DNA of 64,000 bases from Campylobacter concisus (GCF_003048535.1 NZ_PIRQ01000003.1:62001-126000); one strand, 5' to 3'. Shown: positions 47,994 through 57,766, numbered from the stretch's first letter. Numbers and translations: made by a program. Notes: generated from the letters alone by a model not told the origin.

Positions 47994-48016
47994 TAAAAAT
48001 TTAAGAAAGGATAAAT

Positions 48017-50851
48017 ATGTCTGAGGCAAATTTACGTCTTATGCCCCACTCAAACGCAGTCGGGCGAAGATCGTTTTTAAAAATGGCCGCGCTAGCGGGC
48101 GTAGCGGGCAGCATGAGCGGACTGGCCGCTAGCGGCGTAACTAGAAGCGCCACAAAAGAAGAAATGGCAAATCCGTTTCCAAACTCTAAAATCGTAAAAA
48201 CCGTTTGTACGGTTTGCTCCGTTGGATGCGGAGTGCGCGCCGAGGTAGAAAACGGCGTTTGGGTACGCCAAGAAGTAGCTCAAGATCATCCGGTAAGCGC
48301 TGGCGGCCACTGCTGTAAGGGTAGCGACGTCATCGATATGGTGCGCTCTCACTGCCGCGTAAAATACCCGATGAAAAAAGTAGGCGGCAAATGGAAACGC
48401 ATCAGCTACAAAGAGGCTCTTGATGAAATCGGCGCCAAACTAAAAGCGTATCGCGAAAAAAATCCAGAGCAAGTAATGTTTCTAGGCTCTGCAAAAGATT
48501 GCAACGAACAAAGCTATTATATAAGCAAATTCGTAGCGATGTTCGGGACTAATAATCTAGATCACCAAGCACGTCTTTGACACAGCTCTACAGTCGCCGG
48601 TGTGGCGAATACTTGGGGTTATGGAGCTATGACCAATCATCTTGGAGATATCCAAAACGCGAAGTCTATCTTTATAGTGGGCGCAAATCCGGCGGTAAAT
48701 CACCCGGTCGGCTTTAGACATTTTCTAAAAGCGAAGGAAAATAACGGCGCAAAGCTAATCGTGATCGATCCAAGATACACGAGAACTGCGGCTAAGGCTG
48801 ATTATTTTGCTCAAATTCGTACCGGCACGGATATACCTTTTATGTATGGCATGATGAATATCATCTTTCAAAACGGCTGGGAAGATAAGGAATTTATAAA
48901 CGACCGCGTCTACGGTATGGATCTGATCCGCGAAGAGGCTGCCAAATGGACACCTGAAGTCGTAGCAGATGTTTGCGGGATCAAAAAAGAGACGCTTCTT
49001 GAGATAACCGAAGTTTATGCCAAAAATCGCCCGGGATCGGTCGTTTGGGCGATGGGTCTAACTCAGCACACCATAGGCAGCTCAAACACTCGTATCGCTC
49101 CGATCCTGCAACTAGTGCTAGGAAATATGGGCGTTAGCGGCGGCGGCTGTAATATCCTTCGCGGCCACGACAACGTTCAAGGCGCGACGGATATGGCGAA
49201 TTTGCCGACCGAGTTACCCGGATACTATCCAAAAAACGAAGCCAACTGGAAATACTTCGCTAAGATGTGGAAGGTCGATTTTGAATGGCTCCAAAAGAAT
49301 TTCGTTAAGCCTGAAATGATGTTTAAACCCGGATTTACGCTATCAAAATGGTGGGCGGGCGTGCTTGACGGTAAAAACGGCAACGAAGCCGTAGATAATG
49401 CCGGCGACAGTATAAAAGCCTTAGTAGTAATCGGCAACGGTATCACCTCTACCGCGCAACAAGTAAAAGTAAAAGAGGGCCTAGACGCGCTTGAGCTTTT
49501 GGTTCTAGTAGATCCTTTCGTAAACGATGCCGGCGTGATAACGGACAAAAAAGACGACGTCTATATACTACCTGCGGCGACGCAGTTTGAAACCAGCGGC
49601 ACCGTCGTAGCCACAAACCGTAGCGGCCAGTGGAGAAGTCAAGTCGTGGAGCCGCTTTTTGAGAGTATGCCAGATCACGAAATTTTATTCGAGCTTGCCA
49701 AAAGGCTAGGATACTATGACGAACTAACGCGCACGATCAGAGACGCTGAAGGCAAGATCGAGTGGCCTGAAGTCGCTACTCGCGAGATCGCAAATATAAT
49801 TAAAACTATCGGCATGACGGGTTGGACTCCGGAAAGGCTCAAAAAGCACCAAGAAAACTGGGATAAATTTGACGAAAAAACAAGTCTAGGAAAACCGGGC
49901 ACCGTAGTCGAAGGCGAATACTACGGCTTGCCGTGGCCGTGCTGGACTGAGGATCATCCGGGTAGCCCGATACTTTACGATATAAACAAGTCCGTTAGGC
50001 AAGGCGGTATGGGTTTTAGAAACCGCTTCGGCTTAGAGCATAACGGAGTTAGCCAATTAGCCGCAGACGGTAGCGCGCCCGTAGATTCGTTTGTCAAGGG
50101 CGGATATCCGGAGATCAAAAAAGATAACATCGAAAAGGTGCTAGGTATCACGCTAACCGAGGATGAAAAGGCTAAAATAGGCGGCAGCTGGATACATGAC
50201 GATAGTAATATCATCGCTAAAAAATGCATGGAGAAAAACATCGCTCCGTACGGTAACGCGCGAGCTAGGACGATCGTTTGGACTTTTGCGGATCAAATTC
50301 CTCTTCACAGAGAGCCGTTGCATACGCCTAGATTCGATCTGGCGCAAAAGTATCCGAGCTTTGAGGATAAGAAACTTCAAAACCGCGTCGATACGAAATT
50401 TAAATCCGTCCAGCTAGCAAAGGACTACTCAAAAGAATTTCCTATTATCCTCACGACGGCTCGCCTCGTAAATTTTAGCGGCGCGGGCATGGAGACGAGA
50501 GCTAGTATGTATCTAAGCCGCTTGACGCCTGAGATGTTTGCAGATATCCACCCTGAACTTGCGGCTAAACACGGCATTAAAAACTGGGATTTCATCTGGG
50601 TTCATTCGCCTGAAGGTACCAAGGTTAAGGTGCGCGCCAGAGTAGTACCGTCCGTTAAACCCGACACCATCTTTATGCCGTTTCATTATGCGGGTTATAT
50701 GCAAGGCGTCGATATGACGGGTAATTTCCCGGAAGGCACCAAGCCTTATGCGGTAGGCGAGAGCGCAAATACCGTCACTAACTATGGATATGATATAAAC
50801 ACTCAGATTCCTGAAACCAAAAGCGGTCTATGCCGCATAGAAAAGGCGTAA
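48017..50851 (+). CDS. fdhA: Selenocysteine formate dehydrogenase, catalytic subunit (Tat-exported)
   Basis: A 944-residue bis-MGD oxidoreductase oxidising formate to CO2 in the periplasm. The Tat signal is G-R-R-S-F-L-K (16-22). The 4Fe-4S site is C-T-V-C-S-V-G-C...C-C-K-G near 63-100. A UGA at 48578-48580 falls exactly where these enzymes carry selenocysteine (D-H-Q-A-R-L-U-H-S-S-T-V-A-G, U188), and the frame continues unbroken to 50851. A hairpin typical of bacterial SECIS follows (separate entry). The metal may be W given the adjacent tup genes (inference). Confidence 0.94.
48578..48608 (+). promoter_or_regulatory. SECIS-type hairpin at the fdhA UGA
   Basis: UGA at 48578-48580, then 14 bases, then CGCC-GGTGT-GGCG (48595-48607) with an additional T-A pair below. 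Position and small GG-starting loop fit SelB-dependent bacterial SECIS elements, though the loop differs from the GGUCU of E. coli fdhF. Confidence 0.7.
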
Positions 50852-50852
50852 A

Positions 50853-51494
50853 ATGAGCGAATTTAACGATAACAATAGACTTAAATTTTACTGCGACGAC
50901 GATAGATGTATCGACTGTAACGGCTGTGCGGTGGCTTGCGACGAGGCTCACGAGCTGCCTCTAGGTATCCGCCGCCGCCGCGTCATCACGCTAAACGAAG
51001 GCGTACCCGGTAAGGAAATATCAACCTCGATAGCTTGCATGCACTGCGAGGACGCTCCATGCTCGCTGGTTTGTCCGGTTGATTGCTTTTATATCAGGAG
51101 CGATGGTATCGTGCTACACGATAAAGATATCTGCATCGGCTGCGGATACTGTCTATACGCGTGTCCGTTCGGCGCGCCTCAGTTCCCGCGCGAGGGAGTA
51201 TTTGGCGCCAAAGGTTCGATGGATAAGTGCACGATGTGCGCAGGCGGTCCGCTACCGACGAATAGCGAAGCCGAGCGCGAAGAGTACGGTCAGGATAGAA
51301 TTTCCGAAGGAAAGGTGCCGGTTTGTGCGGCGATGTGCTCGACAAAGGCGCTACTAGTAGGAGAATCGGCAATGATAGAAAAAATCTACGGCGATAGAGT
51401 CAAGGCTCGCGGCTACGGCTTTAAAGACCTAAAACAAACTCTGACCTGGAAGCTCGCCTACTATGCTGGCGATAGGCTTAAAATAAAATCTTAA
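50853..51494 (+). CDS. fdhB: Formate dehydrogenase iron-sulfur subunit
   Basis: A 213-residue ferredoxin-like subunit with four cysteine clusters for 4Fe-4S centres: C-I-D-C-N-G-C-A-V-A-C (about 17-27), C-M-H-C-E-D-A-P-C-S-L-V-C-P (about 62-75), C-I-G-C-G-Y-C-L-Y-A-C-P (about 93-104) and C-T-M-C (about 128-131, with a later Cys pair). It lacks a signal or C-terminal membrane helix and probably travels with FdhA through Tat. It starts 1 bp after fdhA. No cytochrome b (fdhC) gene follows. Confidence 0.92.
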   Translation: MSEFNDNNRLKFYCDDDRCIDCNGCAVACDEAHELPLGIRRRRVITLNEGVPGKEISTSIACMHCEDAPCSLVCPVDCFYIRSDGIVLHDKDICIGCGYCLYACPFGAPQFPREGVFGAKGSMDKCTMCAGGPLPTNSEAEREEYGQDRISEGKVPVCAAMCSTKALLVGESAMIEKIYGDRVKARGYGFKDLKQTLTWKLAYYAGDRLKIKS

Positions 51495-51538
51495 AATTTA
51501 GCTCGCTCTTGCCGAGATTGCGGGAGCGAGTAATCTCA

Positions 51539-51573
51539 TCAAATTTGACGCGGTTTGTCTGCGTCAAATTTGA
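51539..51573 (+). terminator. Inverted repeat after fdhB
   Basis: TCAAATTTGACGC / GCGTCAAATTTGA, 13-bp arms and 9-base loop. A smaller CTCGCTC/GAGCGAG repeat lies just upstream (51502-51530). One or both probably end the fdh operon. Confidence 0.6.
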
Positions 51574-51669
51574 CTCACGCTTCTTTGATTTCATTAAATT
51601 TTACATGGGTAGTTCGTCAAATTTGAATGCGGGTAAATTTAAAATAAAATGGATAAATTTAAGTATAAA

Positions 51670-51687
51670 AGGGCGGTCTCCCGCCCT
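51670..51687 (-). terminator. Terminator after the fdhF-like gene
   Basis: AGGGCGG/CCGCCCT with a 4-base loop, followed on the minus strand by TTTTATA, 4 bases beyond the stop codon. Confidence 0.8.
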
Positions 51688-51691
51688 AAAT

Positions 51692-53935
51692 TTAAGCCCT
51701 AACAGGCGACAAATAAGGATTTGCCGAGTGCATCGACATCTCGTTTTGCTCTCTAAATTTGATAAATTCCTCTTCGCTTAGACGCCTGATGTTTGCTATC
51801 GTCATCTTTAGCGGCGTGATGCCTGAGAGCGGATCGGGATCGCCTGCGTTTGCTAGCTCGTTACCGTCGGCCTCGCTGTAGTGGAAGGTCGTAAATATCG
51901 TGCCTTCTTTTAAATCCGGATTTACGCGTAGTTTGGCCGCGATCTGGCCGCGTTTGTTTTGTACGAGCGCGTAGCAGCCCTCCTCTAGCTCCCTCTCGCG
52001 AGCGATATCGGGGCTTACCTCGATGAGCGCGCCCTCGATACCCGCGCCGTATTCAAGAGCCGGACACTCTCTAGTCATCGTGCCAGTGTGGTAGTGATAG
52101 ACCTTGCGTCCGGTCGTAAATAGGCACGGATATACCTCGTCTGGCACCTCGCTAAGCGCGCCGCTACCGACTGGGTAGCCCTCCGGGATATTCATCTTGG
52201 CTCTAAATTCGGCCTCGGCCTTTGCGCGTTCGTTTTTATCGTCTAAGTAAAGCACCGGCGCGAAGCGGAATTTACCGCCAGGCAGCATGGACTTGTGATC
52301 TGCGTAAAGCACCGGCGTACCCGGATGCTCCTCGTCCGGGCAAGGCCAGCTGATACCTCCTAGCTTGCCTAGTCTATAGTAGCTGATACCGCCGAAAAAT
52401 TTAGGCATAAGCTCCCTTAGCTCGTTCCAAATTTGCTCAGGGCTCGCAAAATCAAACCCCTCTAGTCCCATGCGGTTTGCGATGTTGCAAACGACCTTCC
52501 AATCAGGCTCCACGCCGTTAACGGGCTCGCTAGCTTTGCGAGTGCGTTGGACGCGGCGAGAGGTGTTGATAAAGGTTCCGTCCTTCTCGCCCCAGCCCGC
52601 GGCAGGTAGCACCACATCGGCCTTGTGCGCGCTCTCGGTAAAGAAAAGATCCTGCACGATAAAGCAGTCTAGATGGTGCACGGCGTGGACGAAGTGCTCG
52701 GTCCAAGGGTCGCTCATTACGGGGTTTTCGCCGTAGACGTAGAGGACTTTTAGCTCGCCGCTATCCATTTTATCCGGTGCTTGCGTTAGCTTAAAGCCCG
52801 GAACCGGATTTAGCTCAAAGTGCCATACTTTGCGCGCTTGCTCCTGCGCATAAGGGCTGTTTACCGCTCCTGCCGGGATGACGTTAGGCAGCGCGCCCAT
52901 GTCGCATGCGCCTTGGACGTTGTTTTGACCGCGCAGAGGATTTACGCCCGCACCCTTTTTGCCTAAATTTCCCGTTAAAACGGCTAAATTTGATAGCGAA
53001 AAGACGTTTGACGTGCCGTCGCTAAACTGCGTGATACCCATCGTGTAGCAAATCGCTGCCGCGCCTGCTTTAGCATACATTCTAGCTGCCTCTATGATGA
53101 GCTCTTTTTTTATACCGGTTTCGCGCTCGAAACGCTCAGGCGTAAAGTCCTTAACCGCTTCTTTTAGATATTCAAATCCCTCGGAGTACTTCTCGATAAA
53201 TTCGCTATCTTGCAAATTTTCGGCGATGATTACGTGCATCATCGTATTTAGCGTTTTGATATTCGCTCCGATCGGGATTTGCAAGAAAATATCGGCTTTT
53301 TTAGCCATATCGGTGCGCTTTGGATCTACGACGATCATCTTCGCGCCGCGCTGAAGGCCGCGCTGCATCTGCATAGCGATGATCGGGTGGCACTCGCTCG
53401 TGTTGGTACCGATGAGTAAAAATACGTCCGTATCGGTCGCAAATTCGACCAAATCGTTCGTCATCGTTCCGTTTCCTAGCGTGCTGGCAAGACCTGCCAC
53501 TGTAGGAGCGTGTCAAAGACGGGCGCAGTGATCGACGTTGTTGCTGCCCTGGGCGCGGAAAAATTTCTGGAAAACGTAGTTGTCTTCGTTATTTGAGCGC
53601 GCGGAGCTAAAGCCCATGATCGAGCTTGGGCCGTATTTTGCGACGGTGGATTTAAATTTATCCGCAAGGAAATCATAAACCTCCTCAAAACTCACTTCTT
53701 CAAGCTCGCCGTGCTTGTCGTAGACGCCGTTTAGCTTTCTCATCATCGGTCGGCTTAAGCGTTTAGGAGAGTTTACGAACTCCCATCCGAACATTCCTTT
53801 TAAGCAAAGCTCACCGTCGTTTACGTGGTGGTCTTTGCTAGGTTTAGCATCTACGATTCTACCGTTTCGCACGATAAGATCGATGCCGCAGCCCGTACCG
53901 CAATATGGACAGGTGGTCTTTACGATCTCTTCCAT
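51692..53935 (-). CDS. fdhF: Cytoplasmic FdhF-like selenocysteine formate dehydrogenase
   Basis: A 747-residue bis-MGD enzyme without Tat signal. The N-terminal 4Fe-4S motif is C-P-Y-C-G-T-G-C...C-L-K-G (about 9-46). UGA at 53515-53513 occupies residue 141 in D-H-C-A-R-L-U-H-A-P-T-V-A-G-L, almost the same place as Sec140 of E. coli FdhF. The reading frame is open on both sides. An FdhF-type SECIS hairpin follows. No Fe-S partner or hydrogenase gene is adjacent, so its electron partner is unknown. It converges on the exported fdh operon. Confidence 0.92.
53485..53515 (-). promoter_or_regulatory. SECIS hairpin of the fdhF-like gene
   Basis: On the minus strand, UGA is followed by TGGCA-GGTCT-TGCCA, a 5-bp stem with the GGUCU apical loop known from E. 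coli fdhF, where G and U in the loop contact SelB. Confidence 0.82.
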
Positions 53936-53973
53936 TTTTGCTCCTTTCTGGTATTACTGAAAATTATGAGATT

Positions 53974-53979
53974 ATTATA
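53974..53979 (-). promoter_or_regulatory. Probable -10 of the fdhF-like gene
   Basis: TATAAT preceded by TG on the minus strand, 39 bases upstream of the start codon. No strong -35 is seen, which is usual for Campylobacter sigma-70 promoters. Confidence 0.5.
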
Positions 53980-54037
53980 CAACTGCAAATGTAAATTTAG
54001 TTTTAAAATTAGTATATTTTTTTAAGAATTATTTAAG

Positions 54038-54060
54038 TAATATGCAAATTTAGCATATTA
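54038..54060. promoter_or_regulatory. Palindrome TAATATGC-N7-GCATATTA upstream of the fdhF-like gene
   Basis: Eight-base perfect arms around AAATTTA. It lies about 60 bp upstream of the TATAAT at 53974-53979. The 300-bp gap 53936-54236 contains this site and the promoter; nothing else is recognised. Confidence 0.78.
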
Positions 54061-54236
54061 CTCTTTTGGCTAAATTTGTCTTTAAAATCGTATTTTGAAA
54101 GCAAAATCACATATTGGTCATTTTGATAAAATTTGTCCTACCGGTACTACTCTATAATAATCTATTAAAGATTTCTCGCTGCCGATAACTTGCTTATATC
54201 TCCATCCCATCCCTACTATACATCTTGCCTTTTATC

Positions 54237-55874
54237 TCATTTTTTTATCTCCACAGGCCCATCATCCAGTAGCTTACTAAAATTCGGTATTAAATTGCTT
54301 ATTTTTAAGATAAAACTAATAACCTTCGTTTTAAAGTTTTCTAATATAGTTAACTTAACCTGTAAATTTTCTATCGTTTCGTCTTTAACTTTTACTTCTC
54401 CTTCTAGCTCGGATATTCTTTGATCTTTGCTATTTATAGAAGTTTGTAGTTTAACGATTTGTAGTTGTTTGCTATCGTTGTCTTCTTTTAAGGCATTCTC
54501 GTTACTTAGCGACGCCTCCAGCTCTTCGTTTCTTTGTTTCAAAGACTGATTTGTTTTTTCTTTGCTTTCTAGATCTGTATTAGCTTCTTCGAGCTTGCTT
54601 TGCAGGGCATCGCTTTGATCGGCTTTTTGTTTTAGTTTATCTATTTGCGCTACGTCAGCTTCAATATTTTCTAATCGGCTTTTTAGTTTATTGTTTTCAT
54701 CTTCTTTTTGAATTAGCTCGGCCGAGAGGTTGCTTATTTGCAAATTCCTATCTTTTATAATATTGTCTTGATTGTTTAGGTTCGCGTTAATCTCTTTTAG
54801 ATTTTTATTTTCTTGGATTAGATTTTCATTGGATTGATCCAGCTCGTTATTTTTTGCAATTATCTCACCCTTGTTTATTAGTTGATTCGTTAGCTCGTAA
54901 ACCCTTTGTTTTAGTTCTACGTCGGTAACTATACTTATATTATTTTGCATTTGATCTAATACTAAATTCGTAAGACTCGTTATAAAAGTCTTATCGTCCT
55001 CGATTTCCAATCTCAAATAGTCTTTGCCGAACATAGACTCTTTCTTTTTTATATACTTTCTTGCTTCATCGACTATGGATTGTCTAATTTTATTTTTAAA
55101 CTTTTGCTCATTACTATACTCTTTTTCGGTTTTGTGCATTTGTTTTATATTTTTATGCCTCATCTTAGAGCCTAGCTCGCCGCGCAATGCTATGCCCTTA
55201 AACGCCGCCCCTCCCATTTCTTGCATACTTCTGCCGAATTTTAGCGTTTCGCCCTTGCCGTTAAACCTAAGATTTTTATGGTTTTCAAATTGGTAATTCG
55301 TAAAAATAAGCTGATAATGCTTAGTTTTCTCATCGTTGTGCTCAGCGATTAGCAGGCATTTAACGCCGTATTTAGCGCAATAATCGTTTGCAAATCTTCT
55401 AACTCTGTCGAGCGAGACCTGAGCGTTGATAAAATTTACTTCGGTTTTATTTAGCCCTTCTTTGGATTCTTTATTCCGATCGGTGCCGAAACTTATGACT
55501 ATTTCGGAAAACCCGACCATATTTTCTCGCCAACGATTCTTTACCACCTTGCCGTTTTTATAGATTTTAGTTTGGGCTTCGTAGTCGGCCTTCATTTTTT
55601 CGTGGTATTTTTTCAAGAGTGCTTTTATATACTTTCTATCGCTAAATTCCCTATCGCTATTAGGCATCTCTCGCATATTGCCGTTATCGTTATATTCGCT
55701 AAGCACTATGTATCTATTATTACGGCTGTTGCCTCTAAGATATCCGATCTTAGAGGCGTGCTTAACCTCTCTAACATTGTGCTCATACCTTATAATAGCC
55801 TTTTTGAGCGTCAAGAATTCGCTTCTTACACAAAGAACTAGGCTGTGTCCGCCTATTTGAAGAGCATCACTCAT
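54237..55874 (-). CDS. mob: MobV/Mob_Pre-type relaxase with long coiled-coil tail
   Basis: A 545-residue mobilisation protein. The N-terminal ~270 residues fit the Mob_Pre fold: F-I-N-A-Q-V-S-L-D near 148-156 and E-H-N-D-E-K-T-K-H-Y-Q near 178-188, corresponding to the family H-x-D-E-x-x-P-H-x-H metal motif but with Gln for the last His. From ~325 to ~515 it is an almost continuous heptad coiled coil. It would nick the element at an oriT for mobilisation by another conjugative system. The altered motif leaves activity uncertain. It is 34 bp after the small HTH gene. Confidence 0.75.
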   Translation of the reverse strand: MSDALQIGGHSLVLCVRSEFLTLKKAIIRYEHNVREVKHASKIGYLRGNSRNNRYIVLSEYNDNGNMREMPNSDREFSDRKYIKALLKKYHEKMKADYEAQTKIYKNGKVVKNRWRENMVGFSEIVISFGTDRNKESKEGLNKTEVNFINAQVSLDRVRRFANDYCAKYGVKCLLIAEHNDEKTKHYQLIFTNYQFENHKNLRFNGKGETLKFGRSMQEMGGAAFKGIALRGELGSKMRHKNIKQMHKTEKEYSNEQKFKNKIRQSIVDEARKYIKKKESMFGKDYLRLEIEDDKTFITSLTNLVLDQMQNNISIVTDVELKQRVYELTNQLINKGEIIAKNNELDQSNENLIQENKNLKEINANLNNQDNIIKDRNLQISNLSAELIQKEDENNKLKSRLENIEADVAQIDKLKQKADQSDALQSKLEEANTDLESKEKTNQSLKQRNEELEASLSNENALKEDNDSKQLQIVKLQTSINSKDQRISELEGEVKVKDETIENLQVKLTILENFKTKVISFILKISNLIPNFSKLLDDGPVEIKK

Positions 55875-55908
55875 TTTTAGTCCTTTTCTTTATTATCTAC
55901 TATAGAAA

Positions 55909-56175
55909 TTAAGAGCATGTTTTAACCCTTTTTTGAAAAATATAAGTCGCAATGTCCGTTATCGCAAACGCTATGCGAGAATTCTTTGCATCTCCCATTT
56001 TGATATAACGTGGAATATCCCTGCTCTGCGATATACGAAGATCAAGAGTGGATATACCAATACCAAGAACCGCTGCGGTTTGCTTTCTGTCTAAAACCAC
56101 CCTTCCTTTATATTGGCTAGATATGTGCTCAAGAAGCGTTTTGTACTCTACATCGTTATATAGTTCGTTAAGCAT
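55909..56175 (-). CDS. Small helix-turn-helix protein (AlpA/excisionase type)
   Basis: An 88-residue protein. L-D-R-K-Q-T-A-A-V-L-G-I-G-I-S-T-L-D-L-R-I (about 28-48) is a MerR/AlpA-like helix-turn-helix; P-R-Y-I-K-M-G follows as in the wing of such proteins. Position at the right end of the island next to the relaxase gene suggests a recombination-directionality factor or a mob regulator. The two roles cannot be separated from sequence. Confidence 0.7.
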   Translation of the reverse strand: MLNELYNDVEYKTLLEHISSQYKGRVVLDRKQTAAVLGIGISTLDLRISQSRDIPRYIKMGDAKNSRIAFAITDIATYIFQKRVKTCS

Positions 56176-56483
56176 CCCATTTTCTCCTTCTGCTTATTCT
56201 TATATAACTAATTATATGTACTTTTCATTTACCCTTGCTATTTTGAGTAGTTTTTGGATAGTTTTTGAAAAATTTTTAATACCCTATGATTCCTTAGGGT
56301 ATTTTAGAGTAATTTAGGATAAAAAATGTTTTCTTGTTTTTAAAAACAAAAATAAAGCATCTTAGATTGACTTAGAAAACATGGCGAGAAATTGGAATAT
56401 TAAAAAATTTCGGGAACAAATAGGGAACAAATTTTATAAAACTAAGAAAACTTAAAGCTCTTGAAACATTGTAAAAATCGGGG

Positions 56484-56508
<25 letters not shown>
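56176..56508. other. Right-end non-coding region of the island
   Basis: 333 AT-rich bases without a gene. Contains the inverted repeat TACCCTA-N8-TAGGGTA (56280-56301), the GGGAACAAAT tandem repeat (56405-56434) and the attR flank. An oriT or recombinase arm sites may lie here; none could be assigned with certainty. Confidence 0.5.
56405..56434. repeat. Island-end repeat, right copy
   Basis: Matches 36530-36559 at 29 of 30 bases, same orientation. It consists of tandem GGGAACAAAT units inside the right end of the island. Confidence 0.6.
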
Positions 56509-56583
<75 letters not shown>

Positions 56584-56695
56584 ACACTTGAAAAGAGCTC
56601 GTATTATAGACGAAAAGATATGTTTTGTCAATAAATTTTAGCTTAATTTATAAAAAATTACGTAGAGCCCAACAAATTTTTATAAAAGGCTAAAG

Positions 56696-57718
56696 TTAGC
56701 CTTTTATAAATCCACTTGCAATAACCTTATCACCATCATACATAACACAAAGCTGACCTTGCGCCACACCAAGCGCATTTTGATTTAGCGTTAGTTTCGC
56801 TGTTTTATTCTCTTTATCAACCTCAACAAAAGCATCAAGTTTAGGGCTTCTATATCTTATCTTAGTTTCGCACTCAAATTTATCTTTATCTATAAACAAA
56901 TTTACGTTTTCAAGCTCGACTACCTTTTGAGCCAAATCATCTTTTGTCCCAACAATGATCTCGTTTTTATCGGCATTTATTTTTATAACGAAATGTGGCT
57001 CATGAGCACCAAAAACCTCAAAACCACGACGCTTACCGATAGTATAGTGCATATAGCCTTGGTGGCGGCCGATTATTTTGCCGTCTTTATCAACTACGTT
57101 TCCTGGTAAATTTGTATTGTAATGCCTATTTAAAACTTCGATATAGGTATCTTCCACAAAGCAAATTTCACTACTTTCTGCCTGCGTAGCAAATTCTTCA
57201 AGCACTTTTACACTTCTTGCAAGCTCTTTTATATCTTTTTTAAATTTATCCCCAAGCGGGAAAATAACATCTTTTAATATCTCTTTTGGCACTTGAGCTA
57301 AAAAGTAGCTTTGATCCTTGCTAGGATCTTTTGCACATGTGATAAATCCATCAATAACTTGCACATAATGCCCGGTAGCAAGCTTCTCACAGCCATTTGC
57401 CTTTGCAAAATCAAGCAACGCACCAAGCTTTATAAATTTATTGCACAAAGCACAAGGATTTGGCGTCTTGCCCTCTTTATAGAGCTTCACAAAAGGATCA
57501 TAGACAAACTCGTTAAATTTATCTTGAAGATCCAAAATATGTACCTTTATGCCAAGATACTCGCCCACTTTTTTGACTTTTCTGATGTTTTCTTCGTGAT
57601 ATCCTGGCTTTTGATGTAGCATCATATAGCAGCCTTGCACTTCATGACCAGCTTCTTGCAGAAATTTAGCCGTCATAGTGCTATCTACACCACCGCTCAT
57701 TGCGACCATTATTTTCAT
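56696..57718 (-). CDS. mnmA: tRNA-specific 2-thiouridylase MnmA
   Basis: Thiolates U34 of tRNA-Lys, -Glu and -Gln. The PP-loop S-G-G-V-D-S is at 9-14. The catalytic cysteine pair is in N-P-C-A-L-C-N (Cys about 92) and S-S-E-I-C-F-V (Cys about 191). 340 residues, normal length. It is the first chromosomal gene right of the island, 112 bp from the tRNA. Confidence 0.94.
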   Translation of the reverse strand: MKIMVAMSGGVDSTMTAKFLQEAGHEVQGCYMMLHQKPGYHEENIRKVKKVGEYLGIKVHILDLQDKFNEFVYDPFVKLYKEGKTPNPCALCNKFIKLGALLDFAKANGCEKLATGHYVQVIDGFITCAKDPSKDQSYFLAQVPKEILKDVIFPLGDKFKKDIKELARSVKVLEEFATQAESSEICFVEDTYIEVLNRHYNTNLPGNVVDKDGKIIGRHQGYMHYTIGKRRGFEVFGAHEPHFVIKINADKNEIIVGTKDDLAQKVVELENVNLFIDKDKFECETKIRYRSPKLDAFVEVDKENKTAKLTLNQNALGVAQGQLCVMYDGDKVIASGFIKG

Positions 57719-57766
57719 ATTTTTTACCTCTTTGAAATTTAAAAGCGGATATTTTATATCTTATTT

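Noticed and set aside
48578..48580. TGA splitting fdhA into two apparent genes
   Set aside because: It falls at the known selenocysteine position, the frame continues without further stops, and a SECIS-like hairpin follows. Treated as one gene.
53513..53515. TGA splitting the fdhF-like gene
   Set aside because: Same reasoning, with an E. coli-like GGUCU SECIS loop and Sec at residue 141.
56280..56301. TACCCTA-N8-TAGGGTA as a fifth copy of the cargo operator
   Set aside because: It is palindromic but does not share the TATGC/GCATA core or 7-base spacer; more likely linked to recombination or the HTH gene.
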